Shown piece after piece: positions 34,997 through 43,903 of a stretch of DNA of 64,000 nt. The position numbers and the translations under genes are program-made. How positions within the stretch are numbered: position 1 is the stretch's first letter; every line of letters starts with the position of its first letter. The notes below the pieces were generated by a model, which was not told the origin of the DNA, ran no database searches, and saw only the letters and a list, made by a program, of their open reading frames with translations. The DNA comes from Bacillota bacterium (lineage in GTDB: Bacteria; Bacillota; Clostridia; Oscillospirales; Ruminococcaceae): contig JAEZYS010000010.1 of assembly GCA_023418925.1 (NCBI GenBank), positions 62,001 to 126,000 on the forward strand, in the 5' to 3' direction.

Positions 34997-36355
34997 TTGT
35001 CAAATAACTGTAACCAAACCACTATAAAGATTTTATGCGATGAATTGCTCAAACATAACTCTATTTCACCAGACCTGTATGAAAAATATCAGGTAAAAAG
35101 AGGACTCAGAAACAGCGATGGAACAGGGGTTGTGGCTGGAATAACCAATATCTGCAATGTTCATGGATATATAGTAAACGAAGGCGAAAGACAGCCCATT
35201 GACGGTGAACTCATTTACAGAGGTTATTCTATAAATGATATCGTTGCCAATACTACTGAAAATAACCGTTTTGGATATGAGGAAACAGCTTATTTGCTTC
35301 TTTTCGGTCAGCTTCCTACAGCAAGCCAGTTAGTAAGTTTTCATGAACTTCTTGCAAGTTTCCGTGAACTTCCTGATGGATTTGCCGAAGATATGATTTT
35401 CAAGGCTCCATCTCCAAATATTATGAACAAGATGGCTCGTTCCGTTCTTGCCTTATATTCATATGATGATAACCCAGAAGACCAGTCAATTGAAGCTGAG
35501 TTACTGAGAGCAGTACAGATTATTGCTCGTCTGCCATCCACAATGGTTGACTCTTATCAGATAAAGCGCAGGGTTTATGATAAGGAAAGCTTATATATGC
35601 ATCCGCTCAATCCTGAGGAATATATAGCCGAGAGCATTCTCTCAACCCTTAGAAGTGACAGAAAGTATTCTGCTGAAGAGGCAAGACTTCTTGACCTTAT
35701 GCTTATTCTTCATGCTGAACACGGCGGCGGAAATAACTCAACATTCACATGCAGAACTATCACATCTTCAGGAACAGATGCTTATTCTGCATATTCAGCA
35801 GCAATCGGATCACTCAAGGGACATCGCCATGGTGGTGCAAACTTCAAGGTTATGAATCAGCTTGAAGAATTCAAGTCAAATATCAGCTGCTGGACAGACG
35901 ATTCCGAAATTAAGGATTATATTGCAAAGGTATTCAACAAAGAAGCAGGAGACAATTCAGGCCTTATCTATGGTATGGGGCATGCAGTATATACACTTTC
36001 TGACCCAAGAGCAATTATACTTAAGAAAAATGCTTTGGCTCTTGCAAAGGGTACTGATATTGAAAAGGAATTTATGCTTCTTGACGCAATTGAAAGACTT
36101 ACTCCGGAAGTTTATGCCGATAAAAAAGCTGATGGTAAGATTATGTGTGCAAACGTAGATCTTTATTCCGGCCTTGTATATAAGATGCTTAACATTCCTG
36201 TTGAGCTTTACACACCAATGTTTGCAGTTTCGAGAATTGCCGGATGGGCTGCTCACAGAATTGAAGAACTTATCAATGGAAAAAGAATTATCAGACCTGC
36301 TTATAAAGCAATCGGAAAGAACAGAAAATACATTCCTATAAATGAACGAAAGTAA
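34997..36355 (+). CDS. gltA: Citrate synthase
   Basis: 452-residue citrate/2-methylcitrate synthase condensing oxaloacetate and acetyl-CoA. The active-site histidines are in LHAEHGGGNNSTF and the second in YGMGHAVYTLSDPRA; GHRHGGAN binds substrate; the Asp partner lies in the C-terminal part. The longer N-terminus (about 45 residues) is common in the clostridial type. The TTG start has AGGAGGG at spacing 6-8. Citrate made here probably feeds 2-oxoglutarate and glutamate synthesis in an incomplete TCA cycle, which is inference from anaerobe metabolism. Confidence 0.94.
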   Translation: MSNNCNQTTIKILCDELLKHNSISPDLYEKYQVKRGLRNSDGTGVVAGITNICNVHGYIVNEGERQPIDGELIYRGYSINDIVANTTENNRFGYEETAYLLLFGQLPTASQLVSFHELLASFRELPDGFAEDMIFKAPSPNIMNKMARSVLALYSYDDNPEDQSIEAELLRAVQIIARLPSTMVDSYQIKRRVYDKESLYMHPLNPEEYIAESILSTLRSDRKYSAEEARLLDLMLILHAEHGGGNNSTFTCRTITSSGTDAYSAYSAAIGSLKGHRHGGANFKVMNQLEEFKSNISCWTDDSEIKDYIAKVFNKEAGDNSGLIYGMGHAVYTLSDPRAIILKKNALALAKGTDIEKEFMLLDAIERLTPEVYADKKADGKIMCANVDLYSGLVYKMLNIPVELYTPMFAVSRIAGWAAHRIEELINGKRIIRPAYKAIGKNRKYIPINERK

Positions 36356-36373
36356 AACTAAGAGGTGCCGGCA

Positions 36374-37378
36374 ATGAAAATAAAAACATTAGGATTGTCC
36401 AAAAAAAGATTTACTATTGATCGTAAAATTACTTGGGTTTTCTATGTTATCACACTTGTTGCTGCGGTATGTCTCAGAACAGACCAGTTGATGACAAACA
36501 TGAATTTTTCTACAGGTAAGTACATTACAAATGACATTACTGCCTACTATCCTGCTCTTACAATTGCCTCAGGACTATTTATCATATTATTGATTTTAAG
36601 GTTCGGAAGTTCTAATGACAGAGCTGTAAAAACTGCAATTCTTATGAATCCATATAAGCTTAAATGTGAAAGACTTAACAAGAAACAATCCAATGCAACA
36701 GCAGTTTTCTTCCTCGTTATGTCACTTCTTATAGCTATAGAGCTGTTTATGAACATTTCCTTTGTAATCAGTAAAAATATAAAGCTTTCCACAGAGGATA
36801 ACCCAGTATTCTTTCTTTCAGGAATAAGCACTCTTGATTGGTTTATATATGTATTTCAGATTACAGCCCTCATTACATTCCTAACCTCAGGTTACAATAT
36901 ACTGAAGGGTGACGGATTTACGAAAGGCAACTGCTTTTTCTTCAGCGTTTACAGCGTTATGAGAATCTTACAGATTTTTGCCATGATCAAAGAAACACAG
37001 CTTATTGCTTTATTCTCGGAGAAAACATTTATAATGCTTAGCTATATGTGCAGCGCAGTTTTCTTTACATTTACAGCAAGATATTTCTTTGACTGTGAAA
37101 ACAAGAACACAAAACTCTGGATGTGTTTCTTCGGGTTTGCCACATCAATTCTTTCAGCTGTATCAGTCATTCCACGTTATGTAATGTACTTTCTTATCAA
37201 TTACATGCAGCGTGAAGGAATGGCCTCTCCTAATATTTCAGACATTGGATGGATACTCATTCCGCCGGCAGTAATTTCACTGTTCTTCGGACAGTTCGTT
37301 TACAGAATCATGCCTAAACTAAATATTTCAGGCAAACGCCGCTGGTCAGCAGTTCCGACAGGTCAGAGAACAACATAA
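36374..37378 (+). CDS. Multi-pass membrane protein of unknown function
   Basis: 334 residues with about seven predicted membrane helices (for example residues near 20-40, 55-80, 110-135, 150-175, 190-215, 235-260, 275-305) and a short basic C-terminus. No family is recognised. The ATG at 36374 has AGAGGTG 6-8 bases upstream; the GTG within that site (36365) is unlikely. It lies 18 bases after citrate synthase in the same direction, so it is probably cotranscribed. Confidence 0.78.
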   Translation: MKIKTLGLSKKRFTIDRKITWVFYVITLVAAVCLRTDQLMTNMNFSTGKYITNDITAYYPALTIASGLFIILLILRFGSSNDRAVKTAILMNPYKLKCERLNKKQSNATAVFFLVMSLLIAIELFMNISFVISKNIKLSTEDNPVFFLSGISTLDWFIYVFQITALITFLTSGYNILKGDGFTKGNCFFFSVYSVMRILQIFAMIKETQLIALFSEKTFIMLSYMCSAVFFTFTARYFFDCENKNTKLWMCFFGFATSILSAVSVIPRYVMYFLINYMQREGMASPNISDIGWILIPPAVISLFFGQFVYRIMPKLNISGKRRWSAVPTGQRTT

Positions 37379-37391
37379 TCGCAGTTAGCAA

Positions 37392-37437
37392 CTGGACGCA
37401 CATACGCTGCTTACGCAGTTTGATTTGTTGCGTCCAT
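37392..37437 (-). repeat. Intergenic hairpin TGGACGCA/TGCGTCCA
   Basis: Perfect 8-bp stem TGGACGCA / TGCGTCCA around a 28-base loop that holds a smaller CTGC-GTAA-GCAG hairpin. There is no T run. On the minus strand the loop contains GCAGCGTA, which is also the loop core of the 16-bp hairpins near 43537 and 61530, so it may be a divergent relative. It lies 14 bases before the lipoprotein gene's ribosome-binding site. Confidence 0.5.
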
Positions 37438-37458
37438 ATTTCATTAAGGAGGTGAAAG

Positions 37459-38775
37459 GTGTTGCTGATATCACATTTTAAAAAAGCTGTAGCAATAATT
37501 ATGTCTGCGGTATTTTTTACAGGGTGTTCATTTGTAACCAACGTTGACAATCTTCTTTCTGCTCCAAGCCTTTCAGCGGAACAGAATGAAATATACACTG
37601 TACTTACCTCTTCAGTGAACAGCAAAAAAATAAATCTTATTTATCCTAAAAGTGGTGAGAACCGTTCAGCTGTTATCCTCAGTAATATTGATTCCGAACC
37701 TACTGCCGAGGCCATTGTTTTCTACACAATACAGAATGACTCAGTGGCAAGTGGAAATGTCCGCATAAATATACTTGACAAAATCAACGGAAAGTGGCAG
37801 TCTGTTTATGACCATACCGGCGGAGGAACTGATGTTGACAGAGTATCATTTGCTACTGTCGGAGATAGTGGGAAGACAAGTATACTTGTAAGCTTCGGTA
37901 CTATGTACGGAACTGACAATGTGTTTAATACCTTTTCTTATGAAAATGGAACGCTTACAACAACATACACTGCTAATCTAAGTGCATATTATGTAATGGA
38001 TATGGACGGAGACGGCTTTGATGAAATTGTATCAATTAATAAAAACACACCTGGTTCTCAGGGGAGGGTTGATATGATTGATTATGCAGATGGCATACTA
38101 CAGCAAACTAGTTCCGTTTTTCTTGACCCATTGACAAAGGAATATAAGAGTATTACCGCAGGATATATAGGAACATCAACCCCTGCATTGTTTATCGACG
38201 GAATAAGAGCCAACGGTATGGCAACTGAAATAATCTACACAGTAAAAAATGTTTTAAGAAACCCTATTTATACTGACTTTATCATTCCTATTGAGAATGT
38301 TACAAGACCTGCGGAATATCCGTCTGTTGATATAAATTATGATGGTGTTATCGAAATACCTACACTTGAAGCATTCCCAGGATACAGCAACTCTGACGAA
38401 AAGGTTTATATAACAAACTGGAACATCTTTGAAAACTATGATATTATAAAGAAATATTCAAGTTATTTTGACTATAATCAAAATTATTGTTTCATGCTCC
38501 CGTCAAGGTGGACAGGGCTTGTTACAGCTAAATATGATTACGAAACGGGAGAAACCGTGTTCTATGAGTTTAATTCAAGGCTTTCAAACAGCACAAACGA
38601 GCTGCTCAGAATCAGGGTAAGGCAGCGTGGCAGCTCAGATGTTGATTATACTGAATATTCACTTCTTAGATCAACAGGTACAGCTGATTATTATTACAAG
38701 GTTCCGACTGATAAAAATGAGTCACTTATTCTTACGGAAACGGAAATATTAAATAACTTTTATATTATAACTTGA
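37459..38775 (+). CDS. Lipoprotein with VCBS/FG-GAP-like motif, linked to a two-component system
   Basis: 438 residues with a lipoprotein signal (hydrophobic AVAIIMSAVFF, lipobox FTGC, Cys near residue 23). The middle has DMDGDGFDEIV, a calcium-binding-loop motif of the VCBS/FG-GAP or dockerin type, in a beta-propeller-like context (also NIDSEPTAEAIVFY near 80). GTG start with AAGGAGGTGAAAG in ideal position. It is 15 bases ahead of the response regulator gene, so it may be the extracytoplasmic sensor or a target of that system. Ligand not known. Confidence 0.82.
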   Translation: MLLISHFKKAVAIIMSAVFFTGCSFVTNVDNLLSAPSLSAEQNEIYTVLTSSVNSKKINLIYPKSGENRSAVILSNIDSEPTAEAIVFYTIQNDSVASGNVRINILDKINGKWQSVYDHTGGGTDVDRVSFATVGDSGKTSILVSFGTMYGTDNVFNTFSYENGTLTTTYTANLSAYYVMDMDGDGFDEIVSINKNTPGSQGRVDMIDYADGILQQTSSVFLDPLTKEYKSITAGYIGTSTPALFIDGIRANGMATEIIYTVKNVLRNPIYTDFIIPIENVTRPAEYPSVDINYDGVIEIPTLEAFPGYSNSDEKVYITNWNIFENYDIIKKYSSYFDYNQNYCFMLPSRWTGLVTAKYDYETGETVFYEFNSRLSNSTNELLRIRVRQRGSSDVDYTEYSLLRSTGTADYYYKVPTDKNESLILTETEILNNFYIIT

Positions 38776-38790
38776 TCAGGAGGCGTGCAA

Positions 38791-39495
38791 ATGAAAAGAA
38801 TACTTGTTTGTGAAGATGAAGATGTTATAAGGGATTTTGTTGTTATCAACCTTCAGCGCGCAGGTTATGACGTTGTTGACGTCAACTGCGGTGAAGAAGC
38901 TCTCAGGGTTTTTGAAGAAGAAAACGGCAACTTTGATATAGCACTGCTTGATATCATGATGCCTGGAATAGACGGATTCCAGGTCTGCAAGGCTCTCCGT
39001 AAAAAGAGCAGTACACTTGGCATAATCATGCTCTCAGCAAAATCGCAGGAAATGGATAAGGTAAGCGGTCTTATGATAGGCGCAGATGATTACATCACAA
39101 AGCCTTTCTCTCCATCAGAACTTACAGCAAGAATTGACGCTATCTACAGACGTGTAAATATGTCTTATGTAAAGGAAACAGAAGAAGAAGTATCTACAAT
39201 TGAATCAGGCCCGTTTGTACTTAACCTCAAAAGCAGAACTGTAACCAAAAATGGCGAGCTTATTGACCTTACACAGGTAGAATATCAGATTCTTGAATAC
39301 TTCCTTAACAATCAGAACACCGCTCTTGATCGCTCAAGCATACTTAATCATATCTGGGGTGAAAACTATTTCGGAGACGATAAAATCGTTGACGTAAACA
39401 TAAGAAGAATAAGAATGAAAATTGAGGATGAGCCATCAAACCCGAAGTATATCTCAACTATCTGGGGATTCGGATATAAGTGGTCAGCTAAGTAA
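38791..39495 (+). CDS. OmpR/PhoB-family response regulator
   Basis: 234 residues: receiver domain with acidic pocket EDED (about 8-11), phospho-acceptor Asp54 (LLDIMMPG), and KPF near Lys106, then a winged-helix DNA-binding domain (about 140-232: VEYQILEYFLNNQNTALDRSSI.., VDVNIRRIRMKIE, IWGFGYKW). The ATG at 38791 has AGGAGGC at spacing 7. Partner of the kinase 59 bases downstream. Regulon not visible. Confidence 0.95.
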   Translation: MKRILVCEDEDVIRDFVVINLQRAGYDVVDVNCGEEALRVFEEENGNFDIALLDIMMPGIDGFQVCKALRKKSSTLGIIMLSAKSQEMDKVSGLMIGADDYITKPFSPSELTARIDAIYRRVNMSYVKETEEEVSTIESGPFVLNLKSRTVTKNGELIDLTQVEYQILEYFLNNQNTALDRSSILNHIWGENYFGDDKIVDVNIRRIRMKIEDEPSNPKYISTIWGFGYKWSAK

Positions 39496-39554
39496 TTCAG
39501 CATCTATACTTAATTTTTAGAAAGGAGCTTCTCCGCAGGAGGAACGTTGTTGCT

Positions 39555-40961
39555 ATGAAAAAATATGGTATTACCCAGCGCTGGCTTGTAAACTGCCTTG
39601 GCGTTATAACAATTATTCTCGTTGCCGTTCTTCTTGCCTGCTCTTTTTTTACTAAACAGTTTTACTATGACAGCGCCAAACAGACTATATCCTCAAATAT
39701 ACAGATGGTATCTCATCAGCTTAGAAAGTCATTTGAGGATTCCCCTTCAACGTTTTCATCAGAAGTGCGTGGAGTAATTGAGGGTTGGGCATACAAAGAT
39801 ACAATGGAACTTATGGCAATAAACAAAAAGGGGAATATCGTACTTACCTCTTCAGGCTTTGCACCATCGTACAGCCAGGATATGAAGGATTATTATGAAG
39901 CCCTTGAAACAGGATCAGACGGTTTTTATATCGGACCACTTTCCTCTGGGGAAATGTGTATGTCTGCAACAGTACTTATACCTGAAAGCACATCTGAATA
40001 TACAGCAATAAGAATTATCACTTCACTTGAGGGAGTAAATGCTCATATCCACACAGTAATTTTTGCTCTTGCTGCAACATGTGCGAGCGTTGTTTTTCTG
40101 ATAAGTATTTCAGGACTTTTCTTTGTAAAGTCAATTATCCTTCCTATCAGGGAACTTGAAATTACAGCAAAGAAACTTTCTGAAGGAGATTTCTCGGCAA
40201 GACTTGCAAAGAAAAATGATGATGAAATTGGTGAACTCTGCGATATTTTCAACAAAATGGCAGAAGAGCTGTCGCAGTCAGAAAACATGAAAAACGAGTT
40301 TATTTCAAGTGTTTCTCATGAACTAAGAACTCCGCTTACAGCAATAAAGGGCTGGAGTGAAACTATTTCATCTATGCCTGAGGATTCCGCTGCCATAACA
40401 AAGGGAATGCGTGTAATCGGAAGTGAAACTGACCGCCTTTCACAGATGGTTGAGGAACTTCTTGATTTTTCAAGGATACAAAGCGGACGTTTTACTCTGC
40501 ATAAGGGTACAATAGATATCCTTGCAGAACTTGGTGACGCCGTTCTGATATATACAGAAAAAGCAAAGGGTGACAATATCAAGGTTGTATATGACGAGCC
40601 TGATATGCTTCCATTTGTATACGGGGATAAGAACAGACTTCGTCAGGTTTTCATCAACGTTATTGACAACGCCATCAAGTATTCAGATAAGGGCGGATTG
40701 ATTTCAATCCAGGCATCAATGCGTGATGATACCCATATACAGATTGACATTTCTGACAAAGGCTGCGGAATAAGCCCCGAGGATCTTCCTAAAATTAAGA
40801 CAAAATTTTACAAGGCAAACCATACAAGGCGAGGTTCTGGTATCGGTCTTGCAGTTGCAGATGAAATAATTACTATGCATGATGGTATGCTGAATGTTTT
40901 CAGTGAACAGGGAGTAGGAACAACAGTAACAATAATTCTGCCGGTTCAGCAGAAAAAGTAA
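39555..40961 (+). CDS. Sensor histidine kinase
   Basis: 468 residues. Membrane helices at about 14-33 and 166-192 flank an extracytoplasmic sensor (about 34-165), then HAMP (about 193-245), dimerisation/phospho-acceptor domain with His255 (SHELRTPLTAIKGW) and ATPase domain with N box VFINVIDNAIKYSDKG, G1 ISDKGCGI and G2 RRGSGIGLAVADE. Autophosphorylates and passes phosphate to the adjacent regulator. AGGAGGA lies 12 bases before the ATG, slightly long. Confidence 0.94.
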   Translation: MKKYGITQRWLVNCLGVITIILVAVLLACSFFTKQFYYDSAKQTISSNIQMVSHQLRKSFEDSPSTFSSEVRGVIEGWAYKDTMELMAINKKGNIVLTSSGFAPSYSQDMKDYYEALETGSDGFYIGPLSSGEMCMSATVLIPESTSEYTAIRIITSLEGVNAHIHTVIFALAATCASVVFLISISGLFFVKSIILPIRELEITAKKLSEGDFSARLAKKNDDEIGELCDIFNKMAEELSQSENMKNEFISSVSHELRTPLTAIKGWSETISSMPEDSAAITKGMRVIGSETDRLSQMVEELLDFSRIQSGRFTLHKGTIDILAELGDAVLIYTEKAKGDNIKVVYDEPDMLPFVYGDKNRLRQVFINVIDNAIKYSDKGGLISIQASMRDDTHIQIDISDKGCGISPEDLPKIKTKFYKANHTRRGSGIGLAVADEIITMHDGMLNVFSEQGVGTTVTIILPVQQKK

Positions 40962-40975
40962 GAGGACGAATTATT

Positions 40976-41461
40976 ATGAGAAGAAAAGACAGACAAGTCA
41001 CAGATATTAATGAAATTGAAAGTATTTTAAAGCTTTGCAGGACATGCCATCTCGGAATGATTGACGGTGATATTCCGTATGTTGTTCCGTTAAGTATTGG
41101 TTATGAGATTGATGATGACGATGTTCTGACACTGTATTTCCATTCTGCATATGAGGGCAGAAAACTCGATATACTGAAAGCAAACAACAAAGTCTGCTTT
41201 GAACTGTGCTGTGAAGGAAAGCCTCTCATTGCAGATGTTCCGTGTAATTCAGGATATTTTTTCTCGAGTGTAATCGGAAACGGCAAAGCTTTATTTGTTG
41301 ATGATACAGAAGAAAAATGCAGGGCGCTGACATTGATTTTTCAGCATCAGTCTAGCAAGGATGTTGAATTTACGCCTGCTCAGGCTGAAACAGTATGCAT
41401 TTTTAAAGTAATTTCCACAGATTTTACGGGCAAAAGAAAACCAATGCCAAGTAATACTTGA
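40976..41461 (+). CDS. NimA-like pyridoxamine 5'-phosphate oxidase-family flavoprotein
   Basis: 161 residues with the split-barrel FMN-binding fold: MRRKDRQVTD, LCRTCHLGMIDGDIPYVVPLSIGYEID, FHSAYEGRKLDILKANNKVCFEL. This matches the 5-nitroimidazole reductase/NimA branch that transfers electrons to nitro-drugs or other flavin acceptors; the physiological substrate is unknown. Fifteen bases after the kinase, so likely the last gene of that operon. Confidence 0.9.
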   Translation: MRRKDRQVTDINEIESILKLCRTCHLGMIDGDIPYVVPLSIGYEIDDDDVLTLYFHSAYEGRKLDILKANNKVCFELCCEGKPLIADVPCNSGYFFSSVIGNGKALFVDDTEEKCRALTLIFQHQSSKDVEFTPAQAETVCIFKVISTDFTGKRKPMPSNT

Positions 41462-41502
41462 ATAAGGAGGATTTATTCACCCATTGATGAATAAAAGATA
41501 AG

Positions 41503-42462
41503 ATGAGCAAAGAAAAAAACAGCTTTAAATCAAAAATCGGCGGACAGGCTCTAATAGAAGGCATTATGATGAGAGGTATTCATGTTGCCTCTATGGCATG
41601 TCGTATGCCAGACGGTTCAATTGACGTTGAAACATGGCCGATAAGAAACGGTAAGGATGCTCCTTGGTATGCTAAAACACCCTTTATAAGAGGATGCTAT
41701 AATTATATTGTTTCTCTTGCAGAGGGTTATAAATGCATGATGAAATCAGCAGATAAAACAATTCCTGATGATGAGGCAGAGTCTGAATCAAAGTTTGAAA
41801 AATGGCTTGATAAAAAGCTTGACGAAAAGAAAATGGAAAAGCTTATGCCTGTTCTCACAGGTATCACTGTAGTATTTTCACTTGTGCTAACAATCTGCCT
41901 GCTTAAATTTCTGCCAATGTGGCTTTCATCTTTCTTAGGCTACCTCGGCGCAGGAGATGTTATAAAGACAATTTCAGAAGCTGTAATAAAGATACTTATT
42001 ATTGTGGGATATATGTGGGCAATTTCATTTACAAAGACTATTAAAACCACATTTATGTATCACGGCGCAGAACATAAATCCATTGCCTGCTATGAAGCAG
42101 GCGAAGAGCTTACTGTTGAGAATATAAGAAGGCATACACGTTTCCATCCACGCTGCGGAACAAGTTTTATTATCATAACTGTTTTTATAGCAATTGTTGT
42201 CGGAATGTTTCTTCCATGGACAAATATATGGGTAAGATTTGGTATGCAGCTTCTTCTCCTTCCTGTTGAAATTGCTGTTGCATATGAAATTATAAAGATT
42301 GCAGGAAGATACACAAATATATTTACAAAGATTATCTCCGCACCGGGTATATGGTTACAGCATATCACTACAAAGGAACCTGATGACAAGCAGATTGAAA
42401 TTGCTATTGCAGCACTTGAACCTTGTATTCCAAAAGAGGATAAGAGTGAAGATAAATGGTAA
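41503..42462 (+). CDS. DUF1385 (YqhQ-like) membrane protein
   Basis: 319 residues. The N-terminal soluble signature GGQALIEGIMMRG and FIRGCYN is typical of DUF1385; three or four hydrophobic helices (about 125-150, 165-190, 225-250, 255-275) follow, with the motif HGAEHKSIACYEAGEELT and HTRFHPRCGTSF in the loop, holding conserved His/Cys residues. Function unproven. In many Firmicutes it is encoded upstream of prmC and rpmE, as here with prmC. Confidence 0.9.
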   Translation: MSKEKNSFKSKIGGQALIEGIMMRGIHVASMACRMPDGSIDVETWPIRNGKDAPWYAKTPFIRGCYNYIVSLAEGYKCMMKSADKTIPDDEAESESKFEKWLDKKLDEKKMEKLMPVLTGITVVFSLVLTICLLKFLPMWLSSFLGYLGAGDVIKTISEAVIKILIIVGYMWAISFTKTIKTTFMYHGAEHKSIACYEAGEELTVENIRRHTRFHPRCGTSFIIITVFIAIVVGMFLPWTNIWVRFGMQLLLLPVEIAVAYEIIKIAGRYTNIFTKIISAPGIWLQHITTKEPDDKQIEIAIAALEPCIPKEDKSEDKW

Positions 42463-43334
42463 TATCGGCACTTGCTGAAGAAATCAAAATCTCTCTAAAA
42501 AATGCAGGAATTGAAGAATACGAATTCGAATCAAGGTGCATTATCGAAGATTTACTCGGGCTTGACCCTGTTCATGCAATCATGTGCAGTGATAAGGAAT
42601 GTCCTCCTGAAAAGGAAAAAGCCATCCGCACATTGCTTGAAAAGCGAATAAGCGGACAGCCTTTGCAGTATCTTCTCGGCGAATGGGAGTTTTACGGCTA
42701 CAAGTTCAAAGTCGGCGAAGGTGTTCTTATACCACGCCCTGACACAGAAACTCTCGTAGATACTGTTATAGAACATTTCAAAAAAGCTAACATACCGAAC
42801 CCGAGAATTGCTGACCTTTGCAGCGGCAGCGGTTGTATAGCTGTTACGCTTAAAAAACAGATACCGTCCAGCAAAATGTATGCAGTTGAGTTATCCTCGG
42901 AAGCAATGCCTTATCTTACTGAAAATATTTGCCGCAACAATGCCGCAGTTACCATACTCAAGGGTGACATTACAGACGGAAAAATGCTTGAAAACTTTTG
43001 TGACCCTGAAAACACAGGAGATTTTCTGAAGCTTGATTGCATAGTATCAAATCCGCCGTATCTTACTGCCGATGAAATGAACTCCTTACAGAAAGAGGTT
43101 TCCTTTGAACCGAAAATGGCTCTTGCTGGCGGAACAGACGGCTTGAAATTCTATAAAATCATATCATGCCTTTGGAAACAAGTTCTTGCAGATGGTGGGT
43201 TTTTAGCTTTTGAAATCGGATATGAGCAAGGTGAAGCTGTAAGCAGGATTCTTTCTGACAATGGGTTCACTGATATAAAGATAGCAAAGGATCTTGCAGG
43301 TCTTGACAGAGTTGTAAGCGGAATAAAAAGCTGA
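42456..43334 (+). CDS. prmC: Release factor glutamine N5-methyltransferase PrmC
   Basis: 292-residue SAM-dependent enzyme that methylates the GGQ glutamine of peptide release factors RF1 and RF2. N-terminal helical domain, then the methyltransferase domain with VLIPRPDTETL, the SAM loop IADLCSGSGCIAV and catalytic NPPY (199-202). The start overlaps the DUF1385 stop by seven bases. A modular 3' repeat element begins 12 bases after the stop. Confidence 0.95.
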   Translation: MVISALAEEIKISLKNAGIEEYEFESRCIIEDLLGLDPVHAIMCSDKECPPEKEKAIRTLLEKRISGQPLQYLLGEWEFYGYKFKVGEGVLIPRPDTETLVDTVIEHFKKANIPNPRIADLCSGSGCIAVTLKKQIPSSKMYAVELSSEAMPYLTENICRNNAAVTILKGDITDGKMLENFCDPENTGDFLKLDCIVSNPPYLTADEMNSLQKEVSFEPKMALAGGTDGLKFYKIISCLWKQVLADGGFLAFEIGYEQGEAVSRILSDNGFTDIKIAKDLAGLDRVVSGIKS

Positions 43335-43345
43335 TCAAGCATAAA

Positions 43346-43597
43346 AAAGTTCGCCCGCCTTTCAAGGCGGCGGGGTTGAGGGGCAGAGCCCCCATTGCTG
43401 TCCGCAGACAGCGAAACACTCCCGTAACCCCGCAATGCACAAAAAATATAAAAACCGCAAAGTAATTATAACGGACAAACTAATCTAGTCCGAAATTGCA
43501 TTGCGGTTTTCTTTTGTATCCTAACACATTTGTCCTCTTAACACAAGCACAACAGCGCAGCGTATTGTGTTTGTGTTAAGACACGCTAAAGTATAGT
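43346..43597 (+). repeat. Modular hairpin repeat, copy A (after prmC)
   Basis: Ordered modules: AAAGTTCG; hairpin CCGCC-TTTCAA-GGCGG; hairpin GGGGC-AGA-GCCCC; hairpin GCTGTC-CGCA-GACAGC; CGTAACCCCGCAA; a terminator-like hairpin with arms AAAACCGCAA (43451-43460) and TTGCGGTTTT (43501-43510) followed by a T-rich tail; and a 16-bp hairpin, CTTAACACAAGCACAA (43537-43552), loop CAGCGCAGCGTA, then the complementary arm (43565-43580) with one wobble. The spacer then reads GACACGCTAAAGTA. The same order and loops recur after nfnB and PHP. Confidence 0.85.
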
Positions 43598-43835
43598 GGT
43601 ACAAAGAGCTTTAAAGAATGTTGTTATTATCACTAAATACTATAAAAGCGAAAAAGGCAATATGATACTATCCGCTTATTTAGAAATAGTTATCTTTGTT
43701 TTAAACAGTCCACTGGACTGTTTAAAAGGCAAAATCATTGAGGCGAAAACAAAGGAGAGCGGTCTTGTCCGCTCTCCTCGAAAAGCTGTCGCTTTTCTCA
43801 CCTTTTCCCCGTTCTTTTTGATTAGAATATTTCGC
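43598..43835. repeat. Palindrome-rich spacer between copies A and A'
   Basis: No gene is seen. It contains a 14-bp palindrome TTTTAAACAGTCCA / TGGACTGTTTAAAA (about 43699-43727), a 9-bp hairpin GGAGAGCGG / CCGCTCTCC, and TCGAAAAGC-TGTC-GCTTTTCTC. The last resembles, with changed but still paired arms, hairpins at 61373 and 61828. The segment is flanked by the two inverted copies of the repeat. Confidence 0.6.
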
Positions 43836-43903
43836 CGTCTGCGGACGGCGATGGGGGCTCTGCCCCTCAACCCTGCCGCCTTGAAAGGCGGGCGAACTTC
43901 CCT
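43836..43903 (-). repeat. Modular hairpin repeat, partial copy A' (after DUF4317 gene)
   Basis: Minus-orientation copy of the first three hairpins, ending 3 bases from the DUF4317 stop. It matches copy A over about 66 bases, but one hairpin reads GCCGTC-CGCA-GACGGC where copy A has GCTGTC-CGCA-GACAGC: both arms changed together, so pairing is kept. The terminator-like and 16-bp hairpin modules are missing. Confidence 0.82.

Noticed and set aside
43346..43903. Insertion sequence or integron-type element
   Set aside because: No transposase or integrase and no clear target duplication; copies are tied to upstream stop codons.
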